DNA of 64,000 nt from Mycolicibacterium phlei (lineage in GTDB: Bacteria; Actinomycetota; Actinomycetes; Mycobacteriales; Mycobacteriaceae), in contig NZ_CP014475.1 of NCBI RefSeq assembly GCF_001583415.1, positions 248,001 through 312,000 on the forward strand. Reading direction: 5' to 3'. The notes below the pieces were generated by a model. It had not been told where the DNA came from. It made no database searches and worked only from the letters and a program-made list of their open reading frames with translations. Of this stretch, positions 1-8,446 are shown piece after piece; position 1 is the stretch's first letter; every line of letters begins with the position of its first letter. The position numbers and the translations under genes were made by a program.

Positions 1-780
1 GCGCTCGAACGCGTGTCGGACTCCCGGCGTGCAGTCGTCGATCCACTCCCCGGCCGGGACCACCGCCCGCAGCACCCCGGTCGGCGCGGGGACCGGCGGC
101 CGGTGCACGGCGAGCACCCGGTCGAGCGCCACGATGTCGTCGAGGGTGGCGGCCAGCAGTCCGACGCTGTCCAGCGTCGGCGACAGTGGCGCGAAATCGT
201 GTGGGCCGTAGCGGTGTCGGCTGGCGCGGAAGCCGACGCACCCGCAGAACGCCGCGGGCACCCGCACCGATCCCGACGTGTCCGTCCCGACCGCGAGCGG
301 TGCGACGCCCGCGGCGACGGCGACGGCCGCACCGGACGACGATCCGCCGGGCACCAGCGCCGCATCGTTCGGATTGACCGGTGTCCCGAAGATCCGGTTG
401 ACGCCCAGGCCGGAGAACGCCAGCTCGCTCATGTTCGTCTTGCCGACGGTGACCAGACCGGACTGCTGTGCGCGCCGCACAAGGAAACTGTCCCGGCCGG
501 CCGGCGGGTGGGCAGACCTGGCGCGTGAGCCCGCCGTGGTGACGGTACCCGCCACTTCGAAGACATCCTTGAATGTGATTGGTACGCCGTCGAGTTCACT
601 TCGCCGCCGACCCTGAAGCCGGCGCTCGTCGCTGCGCCTGGCCTCGCGCTGCGCCCGGGCATCGGTGGTGACGATCAGCGCGCTGCGCACCTCCGGATCA
701 CGGGCACGCTGCAACGCCTCCTCGCACCGGGCGAGGGCGGTGCCCTGATCGAGGGCCTGGTCGACGCGCATGATGCCCAT
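1..780 (-). CDS. Amidase signature family hydrolase (3' end outside window)
   Basis: Hydrolyses a C-N amide bond; the substrate cannot be read from sequence. About 260 N-terminal residues are visible and the frame stays open at the left window edge, so the gene is partial. The amidase-signature triad is visible: Lys71 in GVPITFKD, the cis-Ser in the GGSSSG loop (residues 145-150) and the nucleophile Ser171 in DTSGSVRVPA. The start is ATG at 780; a second ATG lies three codons in. It is divergent from the DUF1989 gene. Amidase-signature proteins (for example allophanate hydrolase) commonly accompany DUF1989 and nitrogen-catabolism genes, so a role in releasing ammonia from an amide intermediate is inferred. 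The family is sure, the substrate unknown. Confidence 0.88.
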   Translation of the reverse strand, partial: MGIMRVDQALDQGTALARCEEALQRARDPEVRSALIVTTDARAQREARRSDERRLQGRRRSELDGVPITFKDVFEVAGTVTTAGSRARSAHPPAGRDSFLVRRAQQSGLVTVGKTNMSELAFSGLGVNRIFGTPVNPNDAALVPGGSSSGAAVAVAAGVAPLAVGTDTSGSVRVPAAFCGCVGFRASRHRYGPHDFAPLSPTLDSVGLLAATLDDIVALDRVLAVHRPPVPAPTGVLRAVVPAGEWIDDCTPGVRHAFER

Positions 781-892
781 GGACTGCGGATGCTAGGAGC
801 CGACCGCACACCCCAGGGATATGCGAACCTCCGATCAAGGCCGCGCTTCGTTGTATGAACGTCCATTGGCGGGGGTGGTGCGCGCGGATTGA

Positions 893-1537
893 ATGGCGGC
901 CATGGATTCGAGCAGCACTGTCGAACGCACCGTCGTGCCCCCCGGCGGGTGCCGCGCGGTCGACCTGGCCAGGGGACAACGCGTCCGCATCGTCGACGTC
1001 GAGGGCGGGCAGGTCGGCGACCTGTTCGCGTTCTCGGCGCACGACGTGGGTGAGTACCTGAGCGCCTCGCACACCCGCACCGGCGTGGGGAAGCTGTTCC
1101 CGGGTATCGGTGAACCGTTCGTGACGACGCTGCGGCGCCCGATCCTGACCCTGGTGGACGACACCTCCCCGGGTTGGCACGACATGCTGATCGCGGCCTG
1201 TGACCCCGAGCGCTACCGGGCACTCGGCGCGCCCGACCACGCCTCGTGCGCGGAGAACCTGCGTGGCGTGATGTCGCAGCGGGGACTGCCGCTGCCCGTG
1301 GTGCCGCAACCGGTGAACGTCTTCATGCGCATCCCGGTGGACGACGGAGGCACTCTGCGCTGGCTCCCCGCCATCAGCGGCGCCGGGGACGCCATCGAGT
1401 TCGTCGCCGAGATGGACTGCCTGGTCGTCGTGTCGGCCTGCCCGATGGACCTGAACGGCATCAACGGAGACGGCCCGACCGCGCTGGCCATCGAAGTCCT
1501 GTCACCCGCACCCGCCGAAATGGAGTCGACGAAATGA
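893..1537 (+). CDS. DUF1989 (urea carboxylase-associated type) protein
   Basis: 214 aa; start ATG 893, with an in-frame ATG at 902 equally possible. DUF1989 proteins are metal-binding-looking proteins found next to urea carboxylase and other nitrogen-compound degradation genes; no reaction is established. Family features seen are the N-terminal PPGGCRAVDLARGQRVRIVD strand, the GGQVGDLFAF segment, the S-HTR turn and a conserved C-terminal SACPMDLNGING segment. The stop overlaps the next start (ATGA at 1534), so it is translationally coupled to the flavin oxidoreductase. Context (amidase, PucR regulator, NCS1 permease) suggests catabolism of a nitrogen-containing compound. Confidence 0.85.
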   Translation: MAAMDSSSTVERTVVPPGGCRAVDLARGQRVRIVDVEGGQVGDLFAFSAHDVGEYLSASHTRTGVGKLFPGIGEPFVTTLRRPILTLVDDTSPGWHDMLIAACDPERYRALGAPDHASCAENLRGVMSQRGLPLPVVPQPVNVFMRIPVDDGGTLRWLPAISGAGDAIEFVAEMDCLVVVSACPMDLNGINGDGPTALAIEVLSPAPAEMESTK

Positions 1538-2679
1538 CCGAAACCGTGAATACCACCACCGCACACTCGCATCCGTCCCTGCAACCGGCCCGGATAGCGA
1601 ACCTGGAGTTGCATAACCGCCTGGCGGTCGCCCCGATGACCCGGGTGTCGGCAACCGCCGACGGCGTACCCACACCCGAAATGGTGGACTACTACGCCGA
1701 ATTCGGTCGAGGTGGCTTCGGCCTCATCATCACCGAGGGGATCTACCCCGACACCCTGCACAGCCAGGGCTACCTCAACCAGCCCGGACTGGCCACCGAC
1801 CGGCACGTCGACGGCTGGCGACGGGTCACGGACGCGGTTCACGCCACCGGCACACCGATCGTCGCCCAGCTCATGCACGCCGGCGCGTTGTCGCAGGGCA
1901 ACGCCTACGGCCTGCCCACCATCGCACCGTCGGCGATACCGCCGCGGGGCGCCATGATGGAAGAGTACGGCGGCTCAGGACCCTGGCCCACCCCGCGCGA
2001 AATGACGGAACAGGACCTCGATCTCGTCGTCGAAGGGTTCGCCGCCGCCGCGCTGCGGGCGAAGCAGGCCGGCTTCGACGGTGTCGAGGTGCACGCGGCC
2101 AACGGATACCTTCTGGACCAGTTCCTGACCACGTACACCAACGAGCGCACCGACGCCTACGGGGGTGGAGTCGAGAACCGGATCCGGCTGACCAGCCGGG
2201 TCGTGGCCGCGATCCGGCTCGCGGTCGAGTCGGCGATGGTGCTCGGTGTGCGGCTGTCCCAGACCAAGGTCAACGACACCACCTACCGCTGGCCCGGCGG
2301 CGCCGACGACGCGGTCGCCATCTTCACCGCCATGCGCGACGCGGAAGCCGACTACATCCATATCGCCAGTGAGGGAAGGGATTTCATGGAGACCGCGAAG
2401 TTCCCCGACGGCCGAACGATCACCGCGGTGGCCCGGCAGGTGACCGGACTGCCCGTCATCGCCAACGGGGGCATGCACGATGCGCGGCAGGCGGCCGACG
2501 TGCTCGACGGCGGCCACGCCGACCTGCTCTCGATCGGCCGCGGCGCGCTGGCCAACCCGGATCTGCCGAACCGGCTCAGGGGCGGCGCCGAGCTGGAGCG
2601 GTTCGACCACGCGATGCTCTCGCCGATGGCCACCATCTCCAACGCGCAGGCGTGGCGCGCAGGCACACGGGGCCGATGA
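1534..2679 (+). CDS. NADH:flavin oxidoreductase, Old Yellow Enzyme family
   Basis: 381 aa FMN-dependent TIM-barrel ene-reductase. The start is the ATG overlapping the preceding stop. Visible signatures: the N-terminal HNRLAVAPMTR segment, the HAANGYLLDQFL motif with His187 and Asn190 (substrate-binding H/N pair of the family), and the C-terminal phosphate-binding IANGGMHDARQA and SIGRGALANP segments. It probably reduces an activated C=C or C=N bond of a cyclic compound; the substrate is unknown. Second gene of a coupled trio with DUF1989 upstream and the NodB-type hydrolase downstream (ATGA overlap at 2676), which makes a shared pathway likely. Confidence 0.92.
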   Translation: MTETVNTTTAHSHPSLQPARIANLELHNRLAVAPMTRVSATADGVPTPEMVDYYAEFGRGGFGLIITEGIYPDTLHSQGYLNQPGLATDRHVDGWRRVTDAVHATGTPIVAQLMHAGALSQGNAYGLPTIAPSAIPPRGAMMEEYGGSGPWPTPREMTEQDLDLVVEGFAAAALRAKQAGFDGVEVHAANGYLLDQFLTTYTNERTDAYGGGVENRIRLTSRVVAAIRLAVESAMVLGVRLSQTKVNDTTYRWPGGADDAVAIFTAMRDAEADYIHIASEGRDFMETAKFPDGRTITAVARQVTGLPVIANGGMHDARQAADVLDGGHADLLSIGRGALANPDLPNRLRGGAELERFDHAMLSPMATISNAQAWRAGTRGR

Positions 2680-3542
2680 TGGCCGCGTGGCATCACGGCG
2701 CCGCCGCCGTGGCGACCCTGACCTTCGACGTCGACGCCGAGACGCCGATCCTCGCTCAGGGCCGCCACTTTGCCGGGCACGTCTCGACGATGTCGCATCA
2801 GTCTTACGGGCCGGATGTCGGGGTGCCCCGGATCCTCGACATGCTCGACGAATTAGATGTACCGGCAACGTTCTTCATCCCGGGATGGGTCGCCGAACAC
2901 CGGCCCGGTCTGGCGAAGACGATCGCCGATCGCGGCCACGAGGTGGCGCACCACTCCTACAGCCACCGCTCACCGGTGACGATGACACCGCAGGAGGAGC
3001 GCGTCGACTTCCTGCGCGCGATGGATATCTTCGCGGCCCAGGGCATCGAGATCAGGGGCCATCGGGCCGCGCTCTGGGGCGCGAGCAGGCAGACGCCGGA
3101 CCTCGTCGCCGAATGCGGTCTGCTCTACGACTCGTCGCTGATGGGCGACGACCGCCCCTACCGGATCCCGACCGACCGCAGCCCGGTCGTGGAACTCCCG
3201 GTGCACTGGTCACTCGACGACTGGGAGCAGTACGCGTACCTGCCCGACCCGCACATCGGATCGGTCATCGAGTCCCCGGCCAAGGTGGTCGAGATGTGGC
3301 GCGCCGAACTGAACGGCATGCGCCGCTACCGCTGCCTGTTCAACCTGTGCATGCACCCGTTCCTGTCGGGCCGGCCCGGACGGATCATGGCGCTGCGCAG
3401 CCTGATCGAATACGCCAAGGAGTGCGGCGACGTGCACTTCGCGCGGTGCCGTGACGTCGCGGAGGCCGCCGCGGCGGACCCGGCGACCGAACCGCGGGCA
3501 CTGCCGTGCCCGACACCGGACCCCGACGTCTACCCCGCCTGA
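2676..3542 (+). CDS. Polysaccharide deacetylase / PuuE-type hydrolase
   Basis: 288 aa from ATG 2676, which overlaps the stop of the flavin oxidoreductase; an upstream in-frame GTG at 2652 would lie inside that gene. NodB-fold signatures seen: TFDVDAETP near residue 15 (motif 1), HHSYSH near residues 92-97 (H-x3-H motif 2) and RGHRAALWG (motif 3). The lack of a signal peptide and the length match cytosolic PuuE/allantoinase-like and cyclic-imide or formamide hydrolases rather than secreted chitin or peptidoglycan deacetylases. With the PucR regulator and NCS1 permease adjacent, opening of a heterocyclic or ureide ring is the likely job; this is inference. Confidence 0.85.
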   Translation: MMAAWHHGAAAVATLTFDVDAETPILAQGRHFAGHVSTMSHQSYGPDVGVPRILDMLDELDVPATFFIPGWVAEHRPGLAKTIADRGHEVAHHSYSHRSPVTMTPQEERVDFLRAMDIFAAQGIEIRGHRAALWGASRQTPDLVAECGLLYDSSLMGDDRPYRIPTDRSPVVELPVHWSLDDWEQYAYLPDPHIGSVIESPAKVVEMWRAELNGMRRYRCLFNLCMHPFLSGRPGRIMALRSLIEYAKECGDVHFARCRDVAEAAAADPATEPRALPCPTPDPDVYPA

Positions 3543-3543
3543 A

Positions 3544-5118
3544 TCAGGCCAGGGCGTCGGCCTCCAGCGCCAGGAACAGGTCGACCCTGTCCTCCAGCCG
3601 GGTGACATCGCGGCGGGTCAGCTCGTTGATCCGGGCGATGCGGTTACGCAACGTGTTGACGTGGATGAACAGCTCGGACGCGGTTGTCGACCAGTGTCCG
3701 TCGTTGCCGAGGAACCGGCGCAGCGTCCGCTCCAGCTCGGCGCCGTTCTGCTCGTCGTAGGTGCGCAGCGGGCCGAGGATGTCGTCGGCGAAGCGGCGCA
3801 GCACCTCCCGGTCGTGCAGCCCCAGCAGCATGCGGTGGGTGCCGACATCGGCGAACGTGGCGACCTGGGAACCGGTCGCGCGGCGGCGCAGCACATGGCA
3901 CGCCTCGCGGGAGCGGATCAGCGGCTCGCGCAGCCCGGCCGAGTTGGCGGCCAGCTCCCCGATCCCGATCACTGTGCGGTCGTCGGGGAAGCGGCTCGTG
4001 ATCGCGGTGACCAGATCCTGTGCGAGCGTGACGAGTTCGCCCGCGTCGGCATTCCACGGGAACACCGCGACGGTGTCGCGGCTGCCGGGCACGATCACCG
4101 CGGGGATCGCCCGCTCGGCGAAGAACTGTTCGACCTCGTCGGTGGACCCCGCCGGGCGGATCGGCCGGTCCCCGACCACCAGCGTGAAGACCGCCAGGGG
4201 CCCGGACGGGTCGATCCCGAAGGCGCGCAACCGCTCTGACACCTCGCCCGCTCGGGCCGCACCGGACAGGACCATCTCGAGCAGCTCGCTGGAGAACCGG
4301 GATTCGATCGCGTGCAGTGCCTGTTGTTTGGTGACCTCCAGGCTGAGGAACCGCGCGGCCTGATCGAGCGCGTCGCGTTCCTCGGGCCGCAACTCGGTCA
4401 TCGGCCGCAGGCAGAACAGTCCAGCGTCGACATCGCCCATCGCGCCTTCGACCAGAAACAGCGATGCGGGGCCGTCGACCAGCTCCACCTCCAGCGGCGG
4501 CGGCCGGCGGGACAGTGCCGCCGCGGCGACCCGGATCTGGTCGTCGCCCACGCCGTCGACGGTGGTGGCGAGCCGGTGCCCCAGCCGGTCCACCACCAGC
4601 AGAGGCAGGTCGTGGTCGCGGCGAAGCACCTCGAGTACGCCTTCGGCGCCGCCGCCGCGGGAGATCGAGGCGGCCAGCGCGTTGCCGCGCCGCACCAGTC
4701 CCATCAGGGCGTCCTGTCGGGCCTCGCTCTGGATGCGGGCGGCGGCCTGGGTGATGGCGGTGAACGGGACCTCGATCGACACCGTGGCCAGCGGGAGGTC
4801 GGCCGCGGCGCACGCGTCCACGAGATCATCTGGCGCACTGGGGGTCTCGGTGGTCAGACCGAAGATCACGCCGCTGGCCCTGGCGCGTACCAGCGCGTCG
4901 ACGAACGCCTGCGCCGACACCGCGGAGCGCCACAGGCCGTTCGTCAGCACCAGCTCGGTTTCCCTGATGTAGGGCGACGGGTCGGGCAGCTCGGTGTTGT
5001 GCAACCACAGCACCTCGCGGTCGAGCGCCCCCGCGGGTCCCGGCACCAGCAGGGTTAGCTCCAGTGACTCGTCGCTGAGCAGCGCATTCAGATTCAGCAT
5101 CGTTGTAGGTCTATCCAA
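3544..5118 (-). CDS. PucR family transcriptional regulator
   Basis: 524 aa; start taken at 5118, with ATG 5100 (MLNLNAL) a plausible alternative. Domains: N-terminal PucR purine-catabolism sensor domain (about 5-125, with the RETELVLTNG signature), a central GGDEF-like/GAF-like region, and a C-terminal PucR-type HTH (about 470-520, with TASELFIHVNTLRNRIARI). PucR proteins are typically activators of purine and other nitrogen-catabolism genes. It ends one base from the convergent hydrolase gene and is divergent from the NCS1 permease, an arrangement typical of a regulator controlling its neighbours. An 8-bp inverted repeat (5118-5125 / 5172-5179) lies in the shared promoter. Confidence 0.92.
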   Translation of the reverse strand: MDRPTTMLNLNALLSDESLELTLLVPGPAGALDREVLWLHNTELPDPSPYIRETELVLTNGLWRSAVSAQAFVDALVRARASGVIFGLTTETPSAPDDLVDACAAADLPLATVSIEVPFTAITQAAARIQSEARQDALMGLVRRGNALAASISRGGGAEGVLEVLRRDHDLPLLVVDRLGHRLATTVDGVGDDQIRVAAAALSRRPPPLEVELVDGPASLFLVEGAMGDVDAGLFCLRPMTELRPEERDALDQAARFLSLEVTKQQALHAIESRFSSELLEMVLSGAARAGEVSERLRAFGIDPSGPLAVFTLVVGDRPIRPAGSTDEVEQFFAERAIPAVIVPGSRDTVAVFPWNADAGELVTLAQDLVTAITSRFPDDRTVIGIGELAANSAGLREPLIRSREACHVLRRRATGSQVATFADVGTHRMLLGLHDREVLRRFADDILGPLRTYDEQNGAELERTLRRFLGNDGHWSTTASELFIHVNTLRNRIARINELTRRDVTRLEDRVDLFLALEADALA

Positions 5119-5179
5119 TCGAAGCCGCCAATAGTGGATGTTTATACACTCGTTCGCCGCGGGGTGGCGCTGCTTCGAT
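5118..5179. promoter_or_regulatory. Divergent pucR / NCS1 permease promoter region with 8-bp inverted repeat
   Basis: ATCGAAGC (5118-5125) recurs in inverted form as GCTTCGAT (5172-5179), 46 bp apart, between the pucR and permease starts. It may be a PucR operator with distant half-sites, but a repeat this short could be chance. Confidence 0.3.
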
Positions 5180-5209
5180 GAGCTGAGTCACATTCAGCGA
5201 GGAGATGCC

Positions 5210-6628
5210 ATGCCCACAAGCCCGCATGAGTCGCCGGTGAAACCGTTCACCGCGGAACCCGCCCCCGCCGCTGTGCCGTTCGACGCGCACGGAATCGAGG
5301 TCATCCCCGACCGCAGCCGCGACTGCTCACCCTGGGAGCTGTTCTGGATCTGGTCGGGAGCCAACATCGCGCCGATCAACTGGGTGCTCGGGGCGCTGGG
5401 CATCACCCTCGGCCTCAGCCTGGTCGAGACGCTGGTGGTGGTGGTTCTCGGAAACATCATCGGGTGCACGGTGTTCGGCGTGTTCAACGTGATCGGTCAC
5501 CGCACGGCGGTCAACCAGATGGTGCTCGCGCGTGCCCCGTTCGGGATCCGGGGAGCCGCGGTGCCCGGACTGGTCCAGTTCCTGCTGGCGATGGGATGGG
5601 TCGGCGTCAACACCTGGGTGGTGCTCGATCTGGTGCTGGCGCTGCTGGCGGAGTTCGGTGTGACCGGCGGGACCTGGCTGGAGTTCACCGTCGCCGGGAC
5701 CATCATGGTGATCCAGCTCGGCCTGGCGCTGTACGGGTTCTACGCGATCCGCAGTTTCGAGAAATACACCGTTCCCGCAACAGTTTTGGTGATGGCGGCC
5801 ATGACGGTGCTGGCGATGCTCACCGCCGACGTGCACTGGAGCGCGGCAGGAACCGCGCAGGGCGGCGAGAAGTTCACCGCGATCACGCAGTTGCTGACGG
5901 CGATCGGAATCGGTTGGGGCATCACGTGGATTCCGTACGCCTCGGACTACAGCCGGTTCGTCCGGGTCAACGTGTCGTCGCGGGCGGTGTTCTGGTCGTC
6001 GGCGCTGGGCATGTACGTTCCCACCGTCTGGCTGGCCGCCCTGGGCGCCTGCCTGGCCAGCGCGGGCACCGGCGGCGACCCCTCGGCGCTGGTGGTCAGC
6101 ACGTTCGGCGTGATGGCGGTGCCGGTTCTGCTGCTGCTGGTGCACGGTCCGATCGCCACCAACATCCTCAACCTGTACTCCTGCTCGCTGGCCGCGCTGA
6201 CGGTCGGAATCCGGGCGGCCCGCTGGAAGATCACGCTGCTGGCCGGACTGGTCGCCTCGTGCGTGCTGGCGGTGTTCGTCACGGCCGACAGCTTCGCCCA
6301 CGCGTTCGACAACTGGATGGTGTCGATCCTCGTCTGGATCAGCCCGTGGGCGTCGATCATGCTGGTCGACTACTTCGTGGTGCGGCGCGGACGGCTCGAC
6401 GTCAGCGCGCTGTATCAGCCCGCCGACGCGTCGCCGCAGCGCACGGTCAACGTCGGTGCGCTGGTCAGCCTCGCGGCGGGGGTGGGCGCCGGCTGGTCCT
6501 GGCAGTACGGGCTGGTCCCGGTGATGCAGGGCCCGGTGGCCACCGCGCTGGGTAACACGGACTTCTCCTGGCTGTCGGGCAGCCTCGTCGCGGGTGGCCT
6601 CTACTACCTGCTGAACCGGCGCCGATAG
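5210..6628 (+). CDS. NCS1 family nucleobase/heterocycle permease (CodB-like)
   Basis: 472 aa from ATG 5210, preceded by a good GAGGAG ribosome-binding site; a longer reading from 5138 lacks one. Polytopic inner-membrane protein with about 12 hydrophobic segments. Family signs: the early WSGANIAPINWVLGALG segment, GHRTAVNQMVLARAPFGIRGA in TM3, and PYASDYSRFV after TM6. NCS1 proteins import cytosine, uracil, allantoin, hydantoins, thiamine or related N-heterocycles by Na+ or H+ symport. It is divergent from pucR and probably the uptake step for the substrate of the flavin reductase, NodB hydrolase and amidase. Confidence 0.93.
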   Translation: MPTSPHESPVKPFTAEPAPAAVPFDAHGIEVIPDRSRDCSPWELFWIWSGANIAPINWVLGALGITLGLSLVETLVVVVLGNIIGCTVFGVFNVIGHRTAVNQMVLARAPFGIRGAAVPGLVQFLLAMGWVGVNTWVVLDLVLALLAEFGVTGGTWLEFTVAGTIMVIQLGLALYGFYAIRSFEKYTVPATVLVMAAMTVLAMLTADVHWSAAGTAQGGEKFTAITQLLTAIGIGWGITWIPYASDYSRFVRVNVSSRAVFWSSALGMYVPTVWLAALGACLASAGTGGDPSALVVSTFGVMAVPVLLLLVHGPIATNILNLYSCSLAALTVGIRAARWKITLLAGLVASCVLAVFVTADSFAHAFDNWMVSILVWISPWASIMLVDYFVVRRGRLDVSALYQPADASPQRTVNVGALVSLAAGVGAGWSWQYGLVPVMQGPVATALGNTDFSWLSGSLVAGGLYYLLNRRR

Positions 6629-6632
6629 CGGC

Positions 6633-6977
6633 TCACCAGGGCGTCACTGTCCGGATGATGTCCGGGCAGTACGCCTTGGCGGCCTCGCCGGCGAACGTCG
6701 TCACGACCTGACGCGGAATCCCGCCCGTCACCAGGCCGGACATCGCCCACGCGACGTTCTTCGTCGACTTCTTCACCTGCTTGCAGAAGCCCTTCGCCAT
6801 GGCCTTGGCCATATCGGAGTTCTCGAACTGCACGCCCGCGGCCTGCAGTGCCGCGACGAACGCGTCGTCCACGGCGTCGGCGCGGGCCGGGGCGGCGTTC
6901 ATCGGCGCCACCGCGATCATCAGGCCGACGGCCGCCGCCGTCAGCATCCGAACCGGCGAGATTCGAGAGAGCTGCAT
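6633..6977 (-). CDS. DUF732 secreted protein
   Basis: 114 aa from ATG 6977. A longer in-frame extension to 7265 crosses the dispersed repeat and is unlikely. Signal peptide in residues 1-33 (hydrophobic core then APARADA). The mature part is a small DUF732 domain with two cysteines (GFCKQV and KAYCPD) that probably form a disulfide. DUF732 proteins are numerous in mycobacteria and of unknown function. It ends 4 bp from the convergent permease gene. A second DUF732 protein is encoded at 24861-25202. Confidence 0.82.
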   Translation of the reverse strand: MQLSRISPVRMLTAAAVGLMIAVAPMNAAPARADAVDDAFVAALQAAGVQFENSDMAKAMAKGFCKQVKKSTKNVAWAMSGLVTGGIPRQVVTTFAGEAAKAYCPDIIRTVTPW

Positions 6978-7063
6978 TCGCCCCACTGTGCCCTGCGCCG
7001 CGATCGATGTCCAAATTTCGGAGATCTTGAAATCCGCCGCAGCGAACGCCGATCTTGATCTCG

Positions 7064-7114
7064 TTTGTGAAACCAGCGACGCCCTAACGCGGAAAAGCGT
7101 CGTCAGATTCACAA
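7064..7114. repeat. 51-bp dispersed palindromic repeat, copy 1
   Basis: Imperfect palindrome beginning TTTGTGAAACCAGCGACG and ending CGTCGTCAGATTCACAA. A second 51-bp copy with the same ends lies at 63150-63200. Here it sits in the 190-bp gap between the divergent DUF732 and phosphoesterase genes. Confidence 0.75.
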
Positions 7115-7167
7115 TCCGGCCGCGCGGCACCGCGCCCGACCCGGACGGCTTGTCTAGATTGGGACGG

Positions 7168-7662
7168 GTGCGGCTGTTGTTGATCGCCGATACCCACATC
7201 CCCAAACGCGCCAGAGATCTGCCCCCGCGCGTCTGGGAGGAGGTGGCCACCGCCGACGTCGTCATCCATGCCGGCGACTGGATCGAACCTCAACTGCTCG
7301 ACACCCTCGAGCGTCGCGCCCACCGACTCGTCGCCTGCTGGGGCAACAACGACGGCGCCGAACTGCGCAGGCGCCTGCCCGAACGCGCCGACGCCACCCT
7401 CGGCGGCCTGCGCTTCACCGTCGTGCACGAGACCGGCGCCGCCACCGGCCGCGAGGCCCGGATGGCCAAGGCCTACCCCGACACCGACGTCCTGGTCTTC
7501 GGCCACAGCCACATCCCGTGGGACAGCACCGCCAGGACCGGACTGCGGCTGCTCAACCCCGGCTCACCCACCGACCGGCGCCGCCAGCCATACTGCACCT
7601 ACATGACCGCCCGGGTCCACAACGCCACGCTGACCGACGTCACCCTGCACGAGTTGCGTTAG
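7168..7662 (+). CDS. YfcE/MJ0936-type metallophosphoesterase
   Basis: 164 aa from GTG 7168. Small calcineurin-like phosphoesterase. Metal ligands are visible: LLIADTHIP (D7, H9), HAGDW (D), GNND (N-D), VVHE, and the C-terminal GHSHIPW pair of histidines. The family hydrolyses phosphodiester bonds, often cyclic nucleotides in vitro; the substrate here is unknown. There is no signal peptide, so it is cytosolic. Its last bases overlap the stop of an inverted HxlR gene remnant. Confidence 0.88.
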   Translation: MRLLLIADTHIPKRARDLPPRVWEEVATADVVIHAGDWIEPQLLDTLERRAHRLVACWGNNDGAELRRRLPERADATLGGLRFTVVHETGAATGREARMAKAYPDTDVLVFGHSHIPWDSTARTGLRLLNPGSPTDRRRQPYCTYMTARVHNATLTDVTLHELR

Positions 7663-7768
7663 TCCGCCGCGCAGATCAGGTCGATGTGCTTCTCGGCCCA
7701 CTCGCCGAGCGGGTTGAGCGCCTCGAGCAGCTCCACCCCGGCCAGGGTCATCGAGTACTCCACCCTCG
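7659..7768 (-). pseudogene. C-terminal remnant of an HxlR-type regulator
   Basis: Only about 35 residues remain: they read TRVEYSMTLAGVELLEAL followed by LGEWAEKH and a stop at 7659. This is the typical end of HxlR winged-helix regulators (RVEYSLTPLG...W...H). The DNA-binding N-terminal two thirds are absent. Immediately to the right the sequence becomes, on the other strand, the middle of an imine-reductase-like gene that also lacks its N-terminus. The two appear joined by a deletion near 7761-7770. Confidence 0.72.
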
Positions 7769-8442
7769 TCAACGTCGTCGACCACGACGCCGTCGACGCG
7801 ATCCTCGAGTCCGCCGGCGCCGCGCTGGACGGATGCACCGTGATCGGGCTCAGCTCCGACACCCCGGACCGGGCGCGCCGGACCGCCAAACTCGTCGACC
7901 ACCACGGCGGCCGGTACCTCGACGGCGCGATCATGACGCCCACCGACACCATCGGCACCCGCGACGCCAGCATCCTGTTCGCCGGCCCGCGGCCCCTGTT
8001 CGACACCCACCGCCCGGTCCTCGACGCGCTCGCCACCACGACCTGGGTCGGCGACGACCCCGGCCGCGCCGCCGCCTTCGACATGGCGCTGCTCGACCTG
8101 TTCTGGACCTCGGTCGCCGGGTTCGAGCACGCGCTGATGGTCGCGCGCGCCAACGGGATAGCCCCGGCCGAACTCATGCCGCACGCACGCGGCATCGTCG
8201 ACATCCTGTCGCCGGTCTTCACCGAGATCGCCGACCGTGTCGCCGACGACCGGCACGGCGACAGCAGTGCCCCGGTGTCGTCGGTCGCGGCCTCGGTGCG
8301 CCACCTGATCGCGGCGTCCCGCGACGCCGGGGTCGATACCGGGGCGCTGGAGGCGTTCCGCGGTTACGTCGACGCCGCCGTCGGCGCCGGCCACGGCGCC
8401 GACGAGATCAGCCGCATCGCCGCGGCGATGCTCACCGCCTGA
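7762..8442 (+). pseudogene. 5'-truncated NAD(P)-binding / imine-reductase-like gene
   Basis: The reading frame from about 7762 encodes about 225 residues resembling the part of 6-phosphogluconate-dehydrogenase-fold imine reductases that follows the first Rossmann half: VVDHDAVDAILE, then GGRYLDGAIMTP, FAGP, and the helical C-terminal domain with ALLDLFW and FEHALMVARANG. The N-terminal nucleotide-binding G-x-G-x-x-G segment (about 60 residues) is missing. An ATG at 7684 exists, but the intervening bases are antisense to the HxlR remnant. Probably non-functional; a shortened protein cannot be excluded. Confidence 0.75.
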
Positions 8443-8446
8443 GGGT

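Noticed and set aside
3644..5058. Large Arg/Pro-rich frames on both strands within pucR
   Set aside because: Low-complexity out-of-frame translations of the PucR gene; no ribosome-binding site and no recognisable domain.
6978..7167. N-terminal extension of the metallophosphoesterase or of the DUF732 protein across this gap
   Set aside because: Both frames stay open, but the region contains a dispersed palindromic repeat and family lengths fit the shorter starts.
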